Positions 8,952-18,841 are shown, numbered from the stretch's first letter. The stretch is 64,000 nt of DNA from Argyresthia goedartella (GCA_949825045.1 OX463832.1:17726552-17790551), one strand, 5' to 3'. Notes: generated by a model from the sequence alone, not told the origin. Made by a program: numbers and translations.

Positions 8952-9367
8952 CCGGTCCTTTATACCCGCACTGTACGTGGCCCTTATTACACTTTGAGCC
9001 ACTCATTACATAAATGAATATAAAATTGATAAATATCAACAAAATTATTGAACTTACCTTGATTAGACAACACAATAATCTAACATTCACACCAAAACAG
9101 ACAATTTAATGAAATACTGTCTATTTTAACTACAATTTCGCGGTTTCGTGGAGAAAATTTTACTATGAGGTGACGCAGTCTAACACCTTGGACGGAATCG
9201 TGGCTACTGACAAGATGGCGGGTCACGCGATGTCGCGCGCGCAGATTTAAGCCTTTCTATTGGTCCTTTATATGTGTGCGTAATTGGAATCTAATAAGAG
9301 TATTGGAAATGTGTTTTTGTATTGGTGGCCCTTGTTACCCGACGGCTCTTCTTACCCGCAGGTACCT
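8952..9367. repeat. Subterminal repeats and right end of the pogo-like transposon
   Basis: Short direct repeats of the type CTTATTACCCGCA occur near 8958-8972, 8980-8990, 9329-9340 and 9349-9361. GTGGCCCTT occurs at 8978 and 9326. The same motifs appear inverted at 28-57. The outermost 20 bases form the terminal inverted repeat. Transposase binding is inferred from position and repetition. Confidence 0.65.
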
Positions 9368-9369
9368 TA

Positions 9370-9488
9370 ACATCGGTGTCTGAATGATTAAGAAATAATT
9401 CTAATACAAGTTCTTTGCCAGGTAGCCCCTGCATGTTTTGATGGGAAATATTTAAGTGGGGCTTACCCTTTGTCCTAGTATTTTTCAT
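9370..9488 (-). pseudogene. LINE-A ORF2, first codons of the endonuclease
   Basis: Starts at 9488. The residues LNISHQNMQGLPGKELVLEL match the beginning of LINE-D ORF2, an apurinic-like endonuclease. The frame is then cut by the pogo insertion right after a codon set reading SDTDV. It continues in frame at the left edge of the window (ICITENW). Confidence 0.8.
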
Positions 9489-9599
9489 TTGATTGCCAGA
9501 AAACCCCTGCTTATTTTGTAAAATTTTCTTATGTTTTGAGGGGTCCTCTTTTGTCGAACTATCTAGTTTAAAACACTACTATTAGTACTAATACTAACT

Positions 9600-11075
9600 A
9601 AAACTGAAGGCGACTGCGTTATAGTATTTACAACTGTGTCGCATATATTATACGCTAACAATGTAGCTACTCGTTATTTGTTTTACGAGACAGGTACATA
9701 GTATCCTGAGTCAAAGTAAAGTTATGAATAAAATTATTCATGTCGAAATATAAAATAGCATCACTATAATGACACGTTATATTGTATAGATGCATGTTCA
9801 TTCTATGTACACTTTTATTTTTGTTTCCCCGATAAATTAGAACAATAAGGAAAGTTACATAGAATAAACCTGCACTTCGTCTTATTATATAAATTGAGCA
9901 GTACCTCTATACCGGTATCTAATGCACTCCGACTAATGTTTGAGTGGTTTCCTACCATAATAACAATGGTAGTATTTTCATCGAAATTCCCTACAGCTAC
10001 CTTTTTTATAATATCCTCAAAGGAACTATTAGGACAACAATTATTTGTCACTTGTTGCTTAAGGCCATAATGCAAAAACATACCAAAATCTACACCTATC
10101 TTATCTGAATAAACTACAGTTCTTTTGTTTGCTATTGTTCTTCTCGGAGCACGATTTGAGGTGAGTGGCGGGACACTCGTGTTGGAGTGCGGTGCGATGC
10201 ACGTGCCAGCGGGCGGCGCGGCAGTCGCGGTAGCGAGCGGTGCAACGCGTGTAACGGCGAGCGGCGCGGCCCTCGCGGCAGCGTGCAGCATGACACACGA
10301 CTCAGCAGGCAGCGCGACACGCGCGTCACCTAACGGCGCGGCGCTCGCGCTGATGAGCTGTGAGGTGCCTCCTCGACGACGACGGCGACGCTGTTTCTTG
10401 GTCGGGACAGCAGTGGGCGTTGCAACACTCACGTTGAGGGGGGTCAAGACCAGAGTTTGTGATGTGGGCTCATCCTTCTTGCTGGTGTCATCCTCCTTGC
10501 TGGTCTCATCCTCCTCGTCCTCAATTAGAATGCCTACCAATTCCGCGTTCTGGCGTTGTAGTTGTAGCAGCTCAGATGTTGCAGCTCTGAGTTCGACTAA
10601 CTCACTCTGTTCTTTGGCATAACATTGGAGTGCGTTTGACAGGAGGTCACGTAGATGCTGGATTTCTATTGGGGCATCTTGGAGGTCTGACTGTAAACCT
10701 ACATTTTCAGCCTCCAACTCCACCGGTGGTGTGTTACCTGTGTCAGATGTGATGATGGTGACCTCTCTGGCGGTAATCTCGAAGGGAGCGGTGTTAGGCT
10801 CGACCTCAGATACCGGGCAGTTCTTGTGAAGGCATTGTTGTGATTGTTGCGAAAGCTCGTGTACTCTCTGTAAATTTGTGTTGCTGTCTGCTATTATTTT
10901 ATCTAGTTCTATTATTTGTTCTGCTTCTGATTGTGAGTAAGCAGTAGCCATATTTTGCATTTCAATCTCGAGTTGCGATATTTTCAGCTCTAAATCAGTG
11001 ACTATTTTCTGATACTCTTCAGTTCTTTCCTGTAGCAATCTTGAAAATCCTGATTTTTTATTAATTTTTTGACCG
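9600..11075 (-). pseudogene. LINE-A ORF1: coiled coil, Ala/Arg-rich linker, SGNH-like C-terminal region
   Basis: The main open frame is 9815-11206, but bases above about 11075 come from the neighbouring inverted repeat. Order in the product: a long coiled coil (from QKINKK through repeated Leu/Glu heptads), an acidic stretch, a basic RRRRR cluster, a GC-rich low-complexity Ala/Pro/Arg segment, then a region with VIMVGNHSNIS and FILCNFPY. The last part matches LINE-D ORF1 and may have an SGNH-hydrolase-like fold, as in CR1-group ORF1 proteins (inference). The frame ends at 9815 (KQK), while matching sequence continues in other frames to about 9600, so at least one frameshift is present. Confidence 0.7.
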
Positions 11076-11093
11076 GCGACCAGGAGGCGTCTT

Positions 11094-11260
11094 CTGAAAA
11101 GCCCGTGGGGTACAAGCAGGGCAGCGGTGTGCCCCACGGGCTTTTCAGCATTTCGTACCGCTTGAAAAGCCAGAGCACTATAGCGCGACGCCGCGTTGTA
11201 CCACACGGGCTATTCAGCGCTCACATTGACAATTCATCGTCTGAATAGCCCGTGGGGTAC
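11094..11260. repeat. Cluster of four inverted copies of a 17-20 bp motif
   Basis: The motif CTGAAAAGCCCGTGGGG at 11094-11110 pairs perfectly with its reverse complement at 11132-11148. A variant, GTACCACACGGGCTATTCAG at 11198-11217, pairs with CTGAATAGCCCGTGGGGTAC at 11241-11260 with one mismatch. The copies therefore alternate in direction and can form two adjacent hairpins. A weaker copy lies near 11155-11172. The cluster ends LINE-A and may be a small foldback element, but I see no target-site duplication. Confidence 0.8.
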
Positions 11261-11885
11261 AACCCGTGCTATCTGCGACCCATGCATGCACTAATTGAGA
11301 AAGAGAAAGTGGATTAGCGCACCAAGCACGTGCGGTGCTACGCATGCGCTAGACGTGAAAGATTGCATTCAGTACCTTATTGATGAGTGACACAAAGAGT
11401 AATAAAATTTACGTATCCTTAAGGACTAATGGAGATTCTTATTAATTTCATACCAATAAATAAGCACATGAAAAATATACGTTGTTTTATTTTCAATCGT
11501 GACAGACAGAAGACACGATATTGACAAGTAGAACACTATTTCTTTTACAAATTCTTTAGTAAAGAGTTTGAATAGGCATATATGTATAAAACTACTTAAC
11601 AAAGAGATCCAATATTATTAGGCAGTTTTGGCAAACATGTGCGTTGCAAGGTCACAACTTCTCACCGGTGATTTGTGGTCGTTTTGTTTTGATGCAGATA
11701 TTGTCAGTATCGTAATAAAGATGTACGAAATAATAAATAATCTGTAATTATTCTCGGATGAGGATTTTGAATTTATTAGATTTGATAATGACAATAGTGG
11801 AGACCGAAATTTCTTGTTCGGGTTGCGGCGGAAACTGAAAAGTGAATGTTACATAGAACAGTGTGATAAGTAAATCGGGTCCGGA
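11261..11885. other. Unassigned AT-rich DNA
   Basis: I see no ORF with a recognisable domain and no repeat structure here. Confidence 0.4.
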
Positions 11886-11992
11886 ACTTAGTAGACACTT
11901 TCTGAAATTCGATACTTTTCCTAAATCGACACTTTCCCTCATTCGACAATTTCCTAAATTCGCTACTTTCCCTAATTCGACATACTTTATGA
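11886..11992. repeat. Degenerate minisatellite, unit about 17 bp
   Basis: Five or six imperfect copies of a unit like TTTCCTAAATTCGACAC follow each other. Copies differ at several positions and spacing varies by a base or two. Several short ORFs on both strands here are artefacts of the repeat. Confidence 0.7.
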
Positions 11993-12471
11993 TTTGGCAC
12001 ATGTCGTATTGGACACTCGCTTCTCTTGACACTTTTTGTTCAGGTACAGTTCGATACGAAATAATTTTGTGAGAACTACCTTTACCTTTTTTTCCTCGAT
12101 ACTAAACTGGCATGCGCGGTAACTGACACAAGTGCGAAATGACACTATCGTTCTATGTCTTACTGATAGTAACAAACCTCTTTTCTAAGTATACTGGCTA
12201 CTAGATTTTATCTATTTGTCTGGCAGACAACTGCAGCTGGTTCTCACTGTCATTTTAATGTAATTAATTGTTTATATCTTTATTTGTGTTGAATATTGAA
12301 ATTTTTACAAGAAATTCCTTACTAGTCACAGACTTGAATAGTAGGGACAGGGCACGGAGCGCTTGAAAGTGTCGCTACAAAAACAGTACAAAATCGGGAA
12401 AATTGGACTGTTTGCAATCAGTCGCGCTTGGACGGTGACAGCCGATTGACATATCGGCAGCAAAAACAAAA
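11993..12471. other. Unassigned DNA upstream of the THAP exon
   Basis: No domain-bearing ORF. The last 150 bases before 12472 are less AT-rich and could be a 5' UTR or promoter-proximal region of the THAP-encoding unit. I see no TATA box at a convincing place. Confidence 0.3.
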
Positions 12472-12548
12472 ATGGTGACCTGCGACGTAAAAAGGTGTAA
12501 ATCATACCCAAATCGCAAAACACAAAAACAGGGAGTGTCGTATCACAA
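12472..12548 (+). pseudogene. Orphan first exon of a THAP-domain protein
   Basis: From ATG 12472 the frame starts MVTCDVKRCKSY and reaches GVSYH. It matches the start of a THAP DNA-binding domain: Cys-x4-Cys near the N-terminus, then VS-aromatic-H. THAP first exons commonly end just after this point, and here the sequence reads CACAA|GTAAAT, an acceptable splice donor; without splicing the frame stops at once. I could not find the second exon (the rest of the C2CH motif, the conserved Trp and AVPTIF) in the next kilobase. It could be a host gene exon, a relic, or part of a P-element-like transposon. Confidence 0.5.
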
Positions 12549-12730
12549 GTAAATATTATATTTTCAATTACTATTGGCTTTAAATTGATTATCTATAAAA
12601 TATTGTTCTCGAAAAAATCCTCAAACGAAAATCAGCCATTCGACTGACGTAACTTTGTAGCGACGCGCGACTCACAGTGAAACTGCCCGCTTCCTATATT
12701 TGAAAAACGATCCGATTTGGTTATTTTTCT

Positions 12731-12793
12731 ATTCGTAATGTCAAGATTACTATTCGTAATGTCATTAGATTACTATTCGTAATGTCATTTGGT
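12731..12793. repeat. Tandem repeat, about 22 bp, three copies
   Basis: ATTCGTAATGTCA recurs three times, spaced by TTAGATTACT-like sequence, with a period of about 22-25 bp. A run of four TAGG units follows near 12833-12848. Confidence 0.75.
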
Positions 12794-12799
12794 TACCCC

Positions 12800-13385
12800 C
12801 CCCTAACTAATTCATAACTTTTTCTATGATTAGGTAGGTAGGTAGGTATCAAAATCAAGATCTTAAATTCCAAGTCACGCTACTAATGTGTATCTGTGAG
12901 CTTACATCCTCTTTCATAATTTAACGGCAAAGACAAAAATTAATATGCCTATTTAATTATGTTTCAACTTTTTATTAATTAAACATGAGCTAATTGCGTG
13001 AGACCTCGCCCCTTGAGTAAAATTTTAGCTAGATATATTTTATTTCTACTCCTAATCACCGATTAAAAGTCACCGGGTATTTGAGAGTTATCCGTAGATC
13101 AACTTTCCTAATATTGTGTGTAAATTAATATTTGCCTAGAATTGACATACCTGAGGCTTGGCTTACCATTGTGGAAAACTCACCCCGCCGCCCGGAATTC
13201 ACCAAATTCAATCAATATATGGTTGAAACTTGGATAAGTATATACTGCAACATATGTATTAAGTTGCTGCAATATACGCCACCGAACTACAAAATTTCTG
13301 AGACAAAACCTAGCTTATTTTTATACATATCTGTCTTAAAAAGGGAAGCAAATATTGTCGATTTCCCAGTTCCGATTCAAGTGAA
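12800..13385. other. Unassigned DNA before the Merlin fragment
   Basis: No recognised coding content. A 91-codon plus-strand frame at 13132-13407 has no domain; part of it may be the degenerate upstream region of the Merlin element. Confidence 0.3.
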
Positions 13386-13824
13386 GTGGCTGCTATGTGG
13401 AATTTAGGCAAGGTGATGCAGCAGTTAGGTACGCGCGAACAAGGTGTGGCTTTTGCTGAAAACCAAGGCCTTGTTAAGAAGACTAAAATGTGCCATTTAC
13501 ACCGTGGACCGACGAAGGTGGTACAGCACAAACCGAATTATTGGTTCCTTTGTGTGCAAGAAAGGACAATGTAAGGACAAGTCTCGTACTTCCAGGTCAA
13601 TCGGGCCTTGGTTTGAAAATGCAAAAATTATGATGCCCTCAATCTGCTACCTCATATATTGCTTTGCACACAAGTTCGATGTGTCGCGAGTATTAATATG
13701 GGAAGATTTTACCAGAACTGAAGAACAAAGTTTGTCCCGAGTTACCATTGTAAACTGGTACAGTCACTCCCGAGAAGTGGTAGTGCGGTATCAAGTACAT
13801 CAACAAGAGATAAAAAAGGGATAA
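13386..13824 (+). pseudogene. Merlin (IS1016/IS1595-like) transposase fragment
   Basis: Two overlapping frames form one decayed gene. Frame one (13386-13574) has a short N-terminal helix region and KKTKMCHLHRG, the remains of the zinc-binding part. Frame two (13444-13824) holds CKKGQCKDKSRTSRSIGPWFE, then IMMPSICYLIYCFAHKF and VTIVNWYSHSREVV. This order (Cys-rich part, SIR-type motif with WFE, hydrophobic LIY stretch, W-x4-R) is typical of Merlin transposases. A frameshift near 13530 separates the frames. The DDE catalytic core downstream is absent, so this is a 5' remnant. I did not find inverted repeats. Confidence 0.6.
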
Positions 13825-14199
13825 TTATAATAACCCACAAAACTGAGACGATATGTGTATATTTATAGAGAAGAGCAAATACAAGGGATAAATTGGATCC
13901 GTTTCTTAAAATCATTAAGGCGATAAAACATTTATACAAAATGTAATATACCTATAAATGATAAAAATAATATGGATTTTGTTCTACTTCCTAGGCAGTC
14001 TTGTGGCTACGCTCTAGAATGTTTTTTATGAGCCGGAGGCACGAAGGGGCGCAGGGGACCGAGGCTGCGGAGGCGAGCATGCGCGAGATTGCGCTGCAGT
14101 GCGGGGGCATCCCCGCAGCCCCGTAGTAGCCGGAGCTAAGGCGGTTTCAAAACAATAATGCGATGTAGATTACTTTCAAAACGAAAATTATGTAAACAT
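13825..14199. other. Unassigned DNA with a GC-rich segment
   Basis: The stretch 14010-14130 is much richer in G and C than its surroundings and rich in GGAG/GCGGAGG-like purine runs. It does not encode a domain I recognise. It may be part of an unrelated repeat. Confidence 0.3.
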
Positions 14200-14242
14200 A
14201 ACCTAAAATTTTAACCAACCTAAAAAAATCTCGCAACGTATA

Positions 14243-14346
14243 TGATATGTACGTGTGAATCAAACAACGGCTCAATGTGGACTGGTTTATTAACATACCT
14301 CCGCTTTGCGTTCGGTGGTCGAACTATCTTACAAGCATACATAACA
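14243..14346 (-). repeat. 3' LTR of the Mag-like element
   Basis: 104 bp, starting TGATATGTACG and ending CATAACA on the plus strand. It differs from the other LTR at only a few positions. A purine-rich tract (read as GAGAGGGAAAAG on the minus strand, 14347-14358) lies directly inside it and is the likely PPT. Confidence 0.85.
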
Positions 14347-14649
14347 CTTTTCCCTCTCAAAATCACTCCATATACATTTTAAACTAAATAAAGTTAGAAA
14401 CAGATTTTAGTATAATTATGAACCTTAACTTAACAGTTAACTTTTTTGTTACTTTTGACCTAACCGTATGGGATATGTCTGACGTACCTACTACCAACGT
14501 CTTATACATATTTATATGGCAATGTAACACCTATTGTGACTTAAAAATAAATATGCAGTTAACGTTAATGCAACAATACTAATCAATATTCTTAATAACT
14601 AAGTATCTAGGTACTATTTCAATACAATTAAAATTTAACTTTTTTAAGT

Positions 14650-15210
14650 TTATCGCGGCACGTGATAGCAGCTACGCGGGCGATTCTTATCTAAAGTACC
14701 GGGAGACAGCATCGGAGCCTGCAGCGGAGACGGCGGGTCCGCGCCCTCTTCCGCACTATCAAACGACTCGTCCTTCTCACCATCCAGTGTGACACCAGGC
14801 GAAGTTATATCCACGTTCACACTGTCTGATAAACCTGTCATTACTTGGCTAAGCGAATGACGTGACTTTCGCGCGATTATTTGGTCAATATGACGCTTAT
14901 GCATTTGGCCGTCATTAGTTTTGACTGTGTACGACACTGGCCCTAATCGTTCACGTACGGCGCCCTCCGTCCACTTGTCGCCGGTCCTGGAGTAGTTCCG
15001 CACCAGGACGGGCTCACTCTGGTGCACGACCCTGAGCGGAGCGGGGCGGCGCTGCTCCTCCACCAGCTGGCGCGCGCGCACTCGCTCGGCGGTGTCGGGG
15101 CGCAGTAGGTCGAGGCGGCCTCGTAGGCGTCTTCCCAGCAGAGCGACCGCGGGTTCGCGCCCGGTGGTACTCTGCTCGGTATTTCTATACATAAATAAAA
15201 ACCTATTCAA
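14650..15210 (-). pseudogene. pol: Mag-like Pol, C-terminal end of integrase
   Basis: The segment starts with LFMYRNTEQSTTGREPA, the conserved stretch after the integrase core where the template-like loop ends. It continues into an Arg-rich region and a Val-rich segment that binds nucleic acid in related integrases, then an acidic tail and a stop near the PPT. It is out of frame with the integrase core at 15232-15642. Confidence 0.75.
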
Positions 15211-15231
15211 CGCCTTGTTTAAGTCGGCCTT

Positions 15232-15642
15232 TTATAATTCTGCCTTTTTAAGAACACGTTTAATCGTTCTTACTGCATTTTCCGCGGCTCCGTTACTCGA
15301 AGGGTGATAAGGTGGCACTAACGTATGTTTAATACCATTGCTCTGCAAATATTCAGCAAAGGCAATAGAAGAAAATGGCGGCCCGTTATCACTAACCAAT
15401 CGCTTCGGCAGCCCGAACCTCGCAAAATGGCGCCTGAGACAATCACAAACAACAACAGCTGACGTCGTGCTTACTTTTTCTGCCTCGATCCATTTAGAAT
15501 GCGCGTCAATCAAAATCAGATAATAGTCATTATTGAATGGTCCGAGGAAGTCAACATGCAGACGACTCCACGGCTCCGCGGGCCACGACCAGGAGTGTAG
15601 CGGCGCGGCGGGCGGGGCGGGGCGCAGCTGGCGGCACGCCAC
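15232..15642 (-). pseudogene. pol: Mag-like Pol, integrase core
   Basis: Holds RLHVDFLGPF with the first catalytic Asp, RLVSDNGPPF with the second, and PYHPSSNGAAENAVR with the Glu. All three catalytic acids are present. The upstream zinc finger is in a different frame, ending near 15740, so the enzyme is broken. Confidence 0.8.
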
Positions 15643-15739
15643 ACACTCACGCGCAACTTGTTCTATATCTCGGTCTATGTTTTATCACCAAACATAATTA
15701 CGCGCGATTTGTTTCATCCTAACGATTCCCGGATGGCCG

Positions 15740-16180
15740 TCATGGATTTAAGTATTTTAAGATTATATTTCTTAAGGCGTCCGGAACTACAATCCGATAT
15801 CCCCATATTATGCAACCCTGATCTATGTGTAAATTGTCTCTTCTACTATAACAATTTTTTTCGTTGTCATTATACTGTTTGTTTGCCGGCCAACCGTACA
15901 TAATAAACCCATATATTTTACTAAGTAACGCGTCCTTTGAAGTTTCAACTTTTATATCTTTAAAACTGATCGGGAAACATTCTTGTGCATAATTGAGGTA
16001 GTTAACCTGTTGGTCTTCACCTCGTGGTTGCTTTTTAGTCAATTCCAGAGGGAGACGGGAAAGAGCGTCAGCAAAACAATTTTTTGTCGATGTCACAAAC
16101 TTAATACCAAAGTTATAAGCGGCAAACTTAACCGCATAACGTTGAAGCCGACTCGCAGCCGTCACCTTTATTTTTACCAA
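15740..16180 (-). pseudogene. pol: Mag-like Pol, end of RNase H and start of integrase
   Basis: Residues ASRLQRYAVKFAAYNF and NCFADALSRLPL mark the end of the RNase H domain and the linker to integrase. The part after this reaches ALRNIILKYLNP, close to the integrase zinc finger, then stops. Frameshifts separate it from both neighbouring pieces. Confidence 0.75.
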
Positions 16181-16248
16181 AAATGTAACTTAAAGGACGA
16201 TGATCGCTACGCAAGGTAAAATACCTACCATACAGATACTGGTGGCGT

Positions 16249-18135
16249 TTACTCCTTATCTATCTGAGAATAGTTTAGCTCGGCTGCGTTCAGCGTTCGC
16301 GACGCACAACACAATGGCCGCTCCGCGCCGTCCACTCCGCGTTGCGTTAGCACCGCGCCTAGCCCATACGCGCTGCTGTCTACCGATAATATCAACTCAA
16401 GACTCGGATCATAGTGCGCGAGTACAGGGGAACTACTTAACACCTTTTTGATTTTGTTAAATGCCGTGTTACAATCGGATGTCCACTCCCATTTAGAATT
16501 CTTTTTTAACAAGTCATACATCGGCTTAAGGATGTCACTCATGTTTACACAAAACTTAGAATAAAAGTTTACTAAGCCCATAAAACTCTTCAGCTGAGTG
16601 ACATTCGTTGGTGGTGGCGCTGCCACAATGGCCTTAATTTTCTTTGTAACCGTGTGTAGACCAAACTTATCGATTTTGTATCCTAAATAAGTGACACTAT
16701 CTTTGAAAAATTGGCATTTGCTGAAATTTATTCGTAATCCATTTTCTTTAAGCCTTTGTAACACCACCCTTAGGTTCGTTAAATGGGTCTCCCTGTCCTT
16801 TCCTGTAACACAAATGTCATCAGCGAATACAGCGGTTGACGGTAACCCATTTAACGTCTCCTCCATAATTTTTTGGAAATTTTCTGGAATGCATTTGATA
16901 CCAAAAGGAACGCGTTTATAAACAAAAGTGCCTACATGAGTTGTGATGGCCGTCATCGCCTGTGAGTCCATGTGCAACAAACACTGTTGAAATGCATTAG
17001 AAAGATCTAATTTTGTGTATTGTTCGCCGCCTCCCAAAGTAGCAAAAAGATCCTCGATGCGCGGCAGCGGGTAGTGATAGTCTTTCAGACGTGGATTTAT
17101 TGTGACCTTGTAGTCCCCACATATTCTTATACCACCGTTAGACTTAATGACCGGTACAATGGGCGTCCCGTAATCTGAACGCTCCACTTTATAAATGACG
17201 TCTTCCCGCTGCAGCCGATCGAGTTCCTTCTCCACAAGTTGGCGTAAAGCAAGAGGCATAGGTCGTGATTTTATAAAAACTGGTGACTCATCTTTACGAT
17301 AAAGTTTAAATTCTGACTTAAATGTACCTAAGCCCTCGGCAAACACATCCGGAAACTCATTGCGCAGAGAGACCGCCATCGAGTCATCTTCAGTTAAACT
17401 GTGGCATTCAACAATAGCTAACTTTAAATGTTTAATCCATGTGCGACCCATTAGCGGCGGTCCACCATTTTCAATAACAAATAAATTTAATCTGACCTGT
17501 TTTTCGCCATAACTAACATTCACCACAATAAACCCAAGAGTCTCGATGATGTCTCCTGTATACGACTTTAAACATAATTGACGTTTTTCAATAGGAATTT
17601 TAGAAAAATGGTTATCATAGTATCTTTTTGAAATAACAGAGAGCTTACTTCCGGTATCGATTTCAAATTTACACAATCTATTTTCAACAGTTACCATAGC
17701 ATAAAAAGGGCCATCACCTTCACTATTAACTACTAAATTATAAAAGTTACAAGCTTCATCATCCGTGTCCGATTCATCCAAAAAGAATTGATTCTTTGAT
17801 GACTTATTTGCACTGTTATCACTTTTAGCACTTTTACACACTGCTTTTATGTGACCTCTTTCACCACACTCATCACAGTTATAATATTTGAACCGACACT
17901 TGCCATCCGTATGGCCCGATTTGCCACAGCGTGAACAGAGGCGCTGCGGGCGCGGCGCGGCGCGGGGGTTCCCTCGGGAGCCCCCGGGGCCGTGCGCCCC
18001 GATCCGGTGCAAGCCGTCGACGTCATCATGTGCCTCCCGAGCCGCCCATGCCGAGCCCGCGCCGGCGCCCGCGCCCGCAGCGCACGCCACATCTGCATGC
18101 CGCTCCGCCGCCTCCAGCGCCTGCGCCAGCTCCAC
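16249..18135 (-). pseudogene. pol: Mag-like Gag zinc knuckles, protease, RT and start of RNase H
   Basis: In order: an Ala/Gly-rich stretch; two CCHC knuckles (CSRCGKSGHTDGKC and CDECGERGHIKAVC); a protease with FEIDTGSKLSVIS; RT with YPLPRIEDLFATLGG, FGIKCIPENFQKIM and FADDICVTG; and the start of RNase H (LILSVDSSAYGLG). The frame closes at 16249 inside RNase H. The RT active site reads FADD. Length and order fit a Mag-type gag-pol fusion in one frame. Confidence 0.82.
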
Positions 18136-18146
18136 GGCGCGCTTGA

Positions 18147-18620
18147 GTCCACATTCCGCTCAGCAAAGATCCTGGATCTCATGTCTTCATTGTGTAGACC
18201 CGATACAAATTAGTCTCGTAAATTCTCCTCCAATTTATCCTCGAAATTGCACGTTTTGGCAAAATGTTTCAACGATTGAAGGTATTCGCGAATACTTTCA
18301 CCTTGACGCTGAGAACGTTGGCGAAAGATATGTCTTTCGGCAATTTCAGATCGATCTGGTTCCAGGTGGTTTTTTACTAAAGTAACCAAGTCGTCAAACG
18401 ATTTCGATTCTGGAGTATTTGGGGAACACAAATCACACATTAACTCGTAACATTCCGCGCCTACCAGTGTCACTAACAAGGCTACCTGCAACGTGTCGGC
18501 GATGTTACTTAACGAAATAAACTGTTTTACGCGACGAATATAGGTATCCCAGTTATTACTTCCTATGGTGTATGGTTCGATATGACCGATAGGCATTTTT
18601 GTTTCGTAACACAAGGGCAC
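18147..18620 (-). pseudogene. gag: Mag-like Gag, capsid region
   Basis: Starts MPLCYETKMPIGHIEPY and includes the conserved gag stretch FDDLVTLVKNHLEP then IREYLQSLKHFAKTC. An in-frame TAA at 18207-18209 follows ENLRD, where relatives have Gln, and the capsid continues as FVSGLHNEDMRSRIFAERNV. A frameshift near 18140 then separates it from the zinc-knuckle part at 16249-18135. Confidence 0.78.
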
Positions 18621-18654
18621 ACGCGTGGTATTTTCTAGAACAGCCTGTCGCCAG

Positions 18655-18758
18655 TGATATGTACGTGTGAATCAAACAACGGCTCAATGAGGACTGGTTT
18701 ATTAACCTACCTCCGCTTTGCGTTCGGTGGTCGAACTATCTTACAAGCATACATAACA
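18655..18758 (-). repeat. 5' LTR of the Mag-like element
   Basis: 104 bp, the partner of 14243-14346. On the minus strand it is followed by CTGGCGACAGGCTG, where a primer-binding site is expected. I could not assign the primer tRNA with certainty. Confidence 0.85.
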
Positions 18759-18841
18759 GTATACATATCCTAACAAAAACTATACCCCCTATATATGTAT
18801 ACGCTGCGAGTTTTTTTTTAGGTTGGTTAAAATTTTAGGCC

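Larger units (their letters stand above)
28..9367 (-). mobile_element. pogo/Tigger-like DNA transposon carrying nested insertions
   Basis: The ends are inverted: the left begins AGGTACTTGCGG and the reverse complement of the right end begins AGGTACCTGCGG, with similarity continuing for about 20 bases. The flanking dinucleotide TA (26-27 and 9368-9369) is the duplication expected for the pogo/Tc1 superfamily, and the empty site restores the LINE-A frame. The element contains a broken minus-strand transposase (6330-8194), a later CsRn1-type LTR element (946-6267, CTGC duplication) and a SINE. Without these it is about 3.8 kb. The ends also carry repeats of the type GTGGCCCTTATTACC, perhaps transposase-binding sites. 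Confidence 0.82.
9370..11090 (-). mobile_element. LINE-A (CR1/Jockey-like): ORF1 and the start of ORF2
   Basis: The 5' portion of a minus-strand non-LTR retrotransposon, closely related to LINE-D (52987-63585). It carries most of ORF1 and, from 9488 downward, the first codons of the ORF2 endonuclease (HLNISHQNMQGLPGKELV). ORF2 is interrupted by the pogo-like transposon at 9368 and resumes at 27. The 5' end is lost near 11.07-11.09 kb where the inverted-repeat cluster starts. Confidence 0.78.
14243..18758 (-). mobile_element. Mag-like Ty3/Gypsy LTR retrotransposon, decayed
   Basis: Two 104-bp LTRs (14243-14346 and 18655-18758) with TG and CA ends flank a minus-strand gag-pol. The duplicated target GTATA lies at 14238-14242 and 18759-18763. 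The short LTRs and the RT sequence resemble the Mag lineage first described in silkworm. Gag-pol is broken into at least five pieces by an in-frame stop and several frameshifts. Confidence 0.85.
14200..18841. mobile_element. Palindromic MITE interrupted by the Mag-like element
   Basis: The left arm at about 14200-14242 reads CCTAAAATTTTAACCAACCT then a run of A and CTCGCAACGTATA. The right arm at about 18798-18841 is its near-exact reverse complement. The Mag-like LTR element sits inside this hairpin-like repeat with its own 5-bp duplication GTATA. Removing it leaves a short AT-rich element with about 40-bp inverted arms and no coding capacity, which fits a MITE. Its own target-site duplication is not clear. 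Confidence 0.7.

Noticed and set aside
10125..10622. 165-codon plus-strand ORF, Ala/Val-rich
   Set aside because: It is the antisense of the GC-rich low-complexity part of LINE-A ORF1. A similar shadow exists at 61702-62157 opposite LINE-D ORF1.
12731..12793. Regularly spaced short repeat that might suggest a CRISPR array
   Set aside because: Only three copies, near-identical spacers, no cas genes and a eukaryotic context: a small tandem repeat.
12833..12848. TAGG units resembling the insect telomere repeat TTAGG
   Set aside because: Only about four units of TAGG, not TTAGG; such runs are common in lepidopteran DNA.
13980..14150. GC-rich stretch as a possible CpG island promoter
   Set aside because: No adjacent gene, and insects do not generally have CpG-island promoters; more likely part of a repeat.
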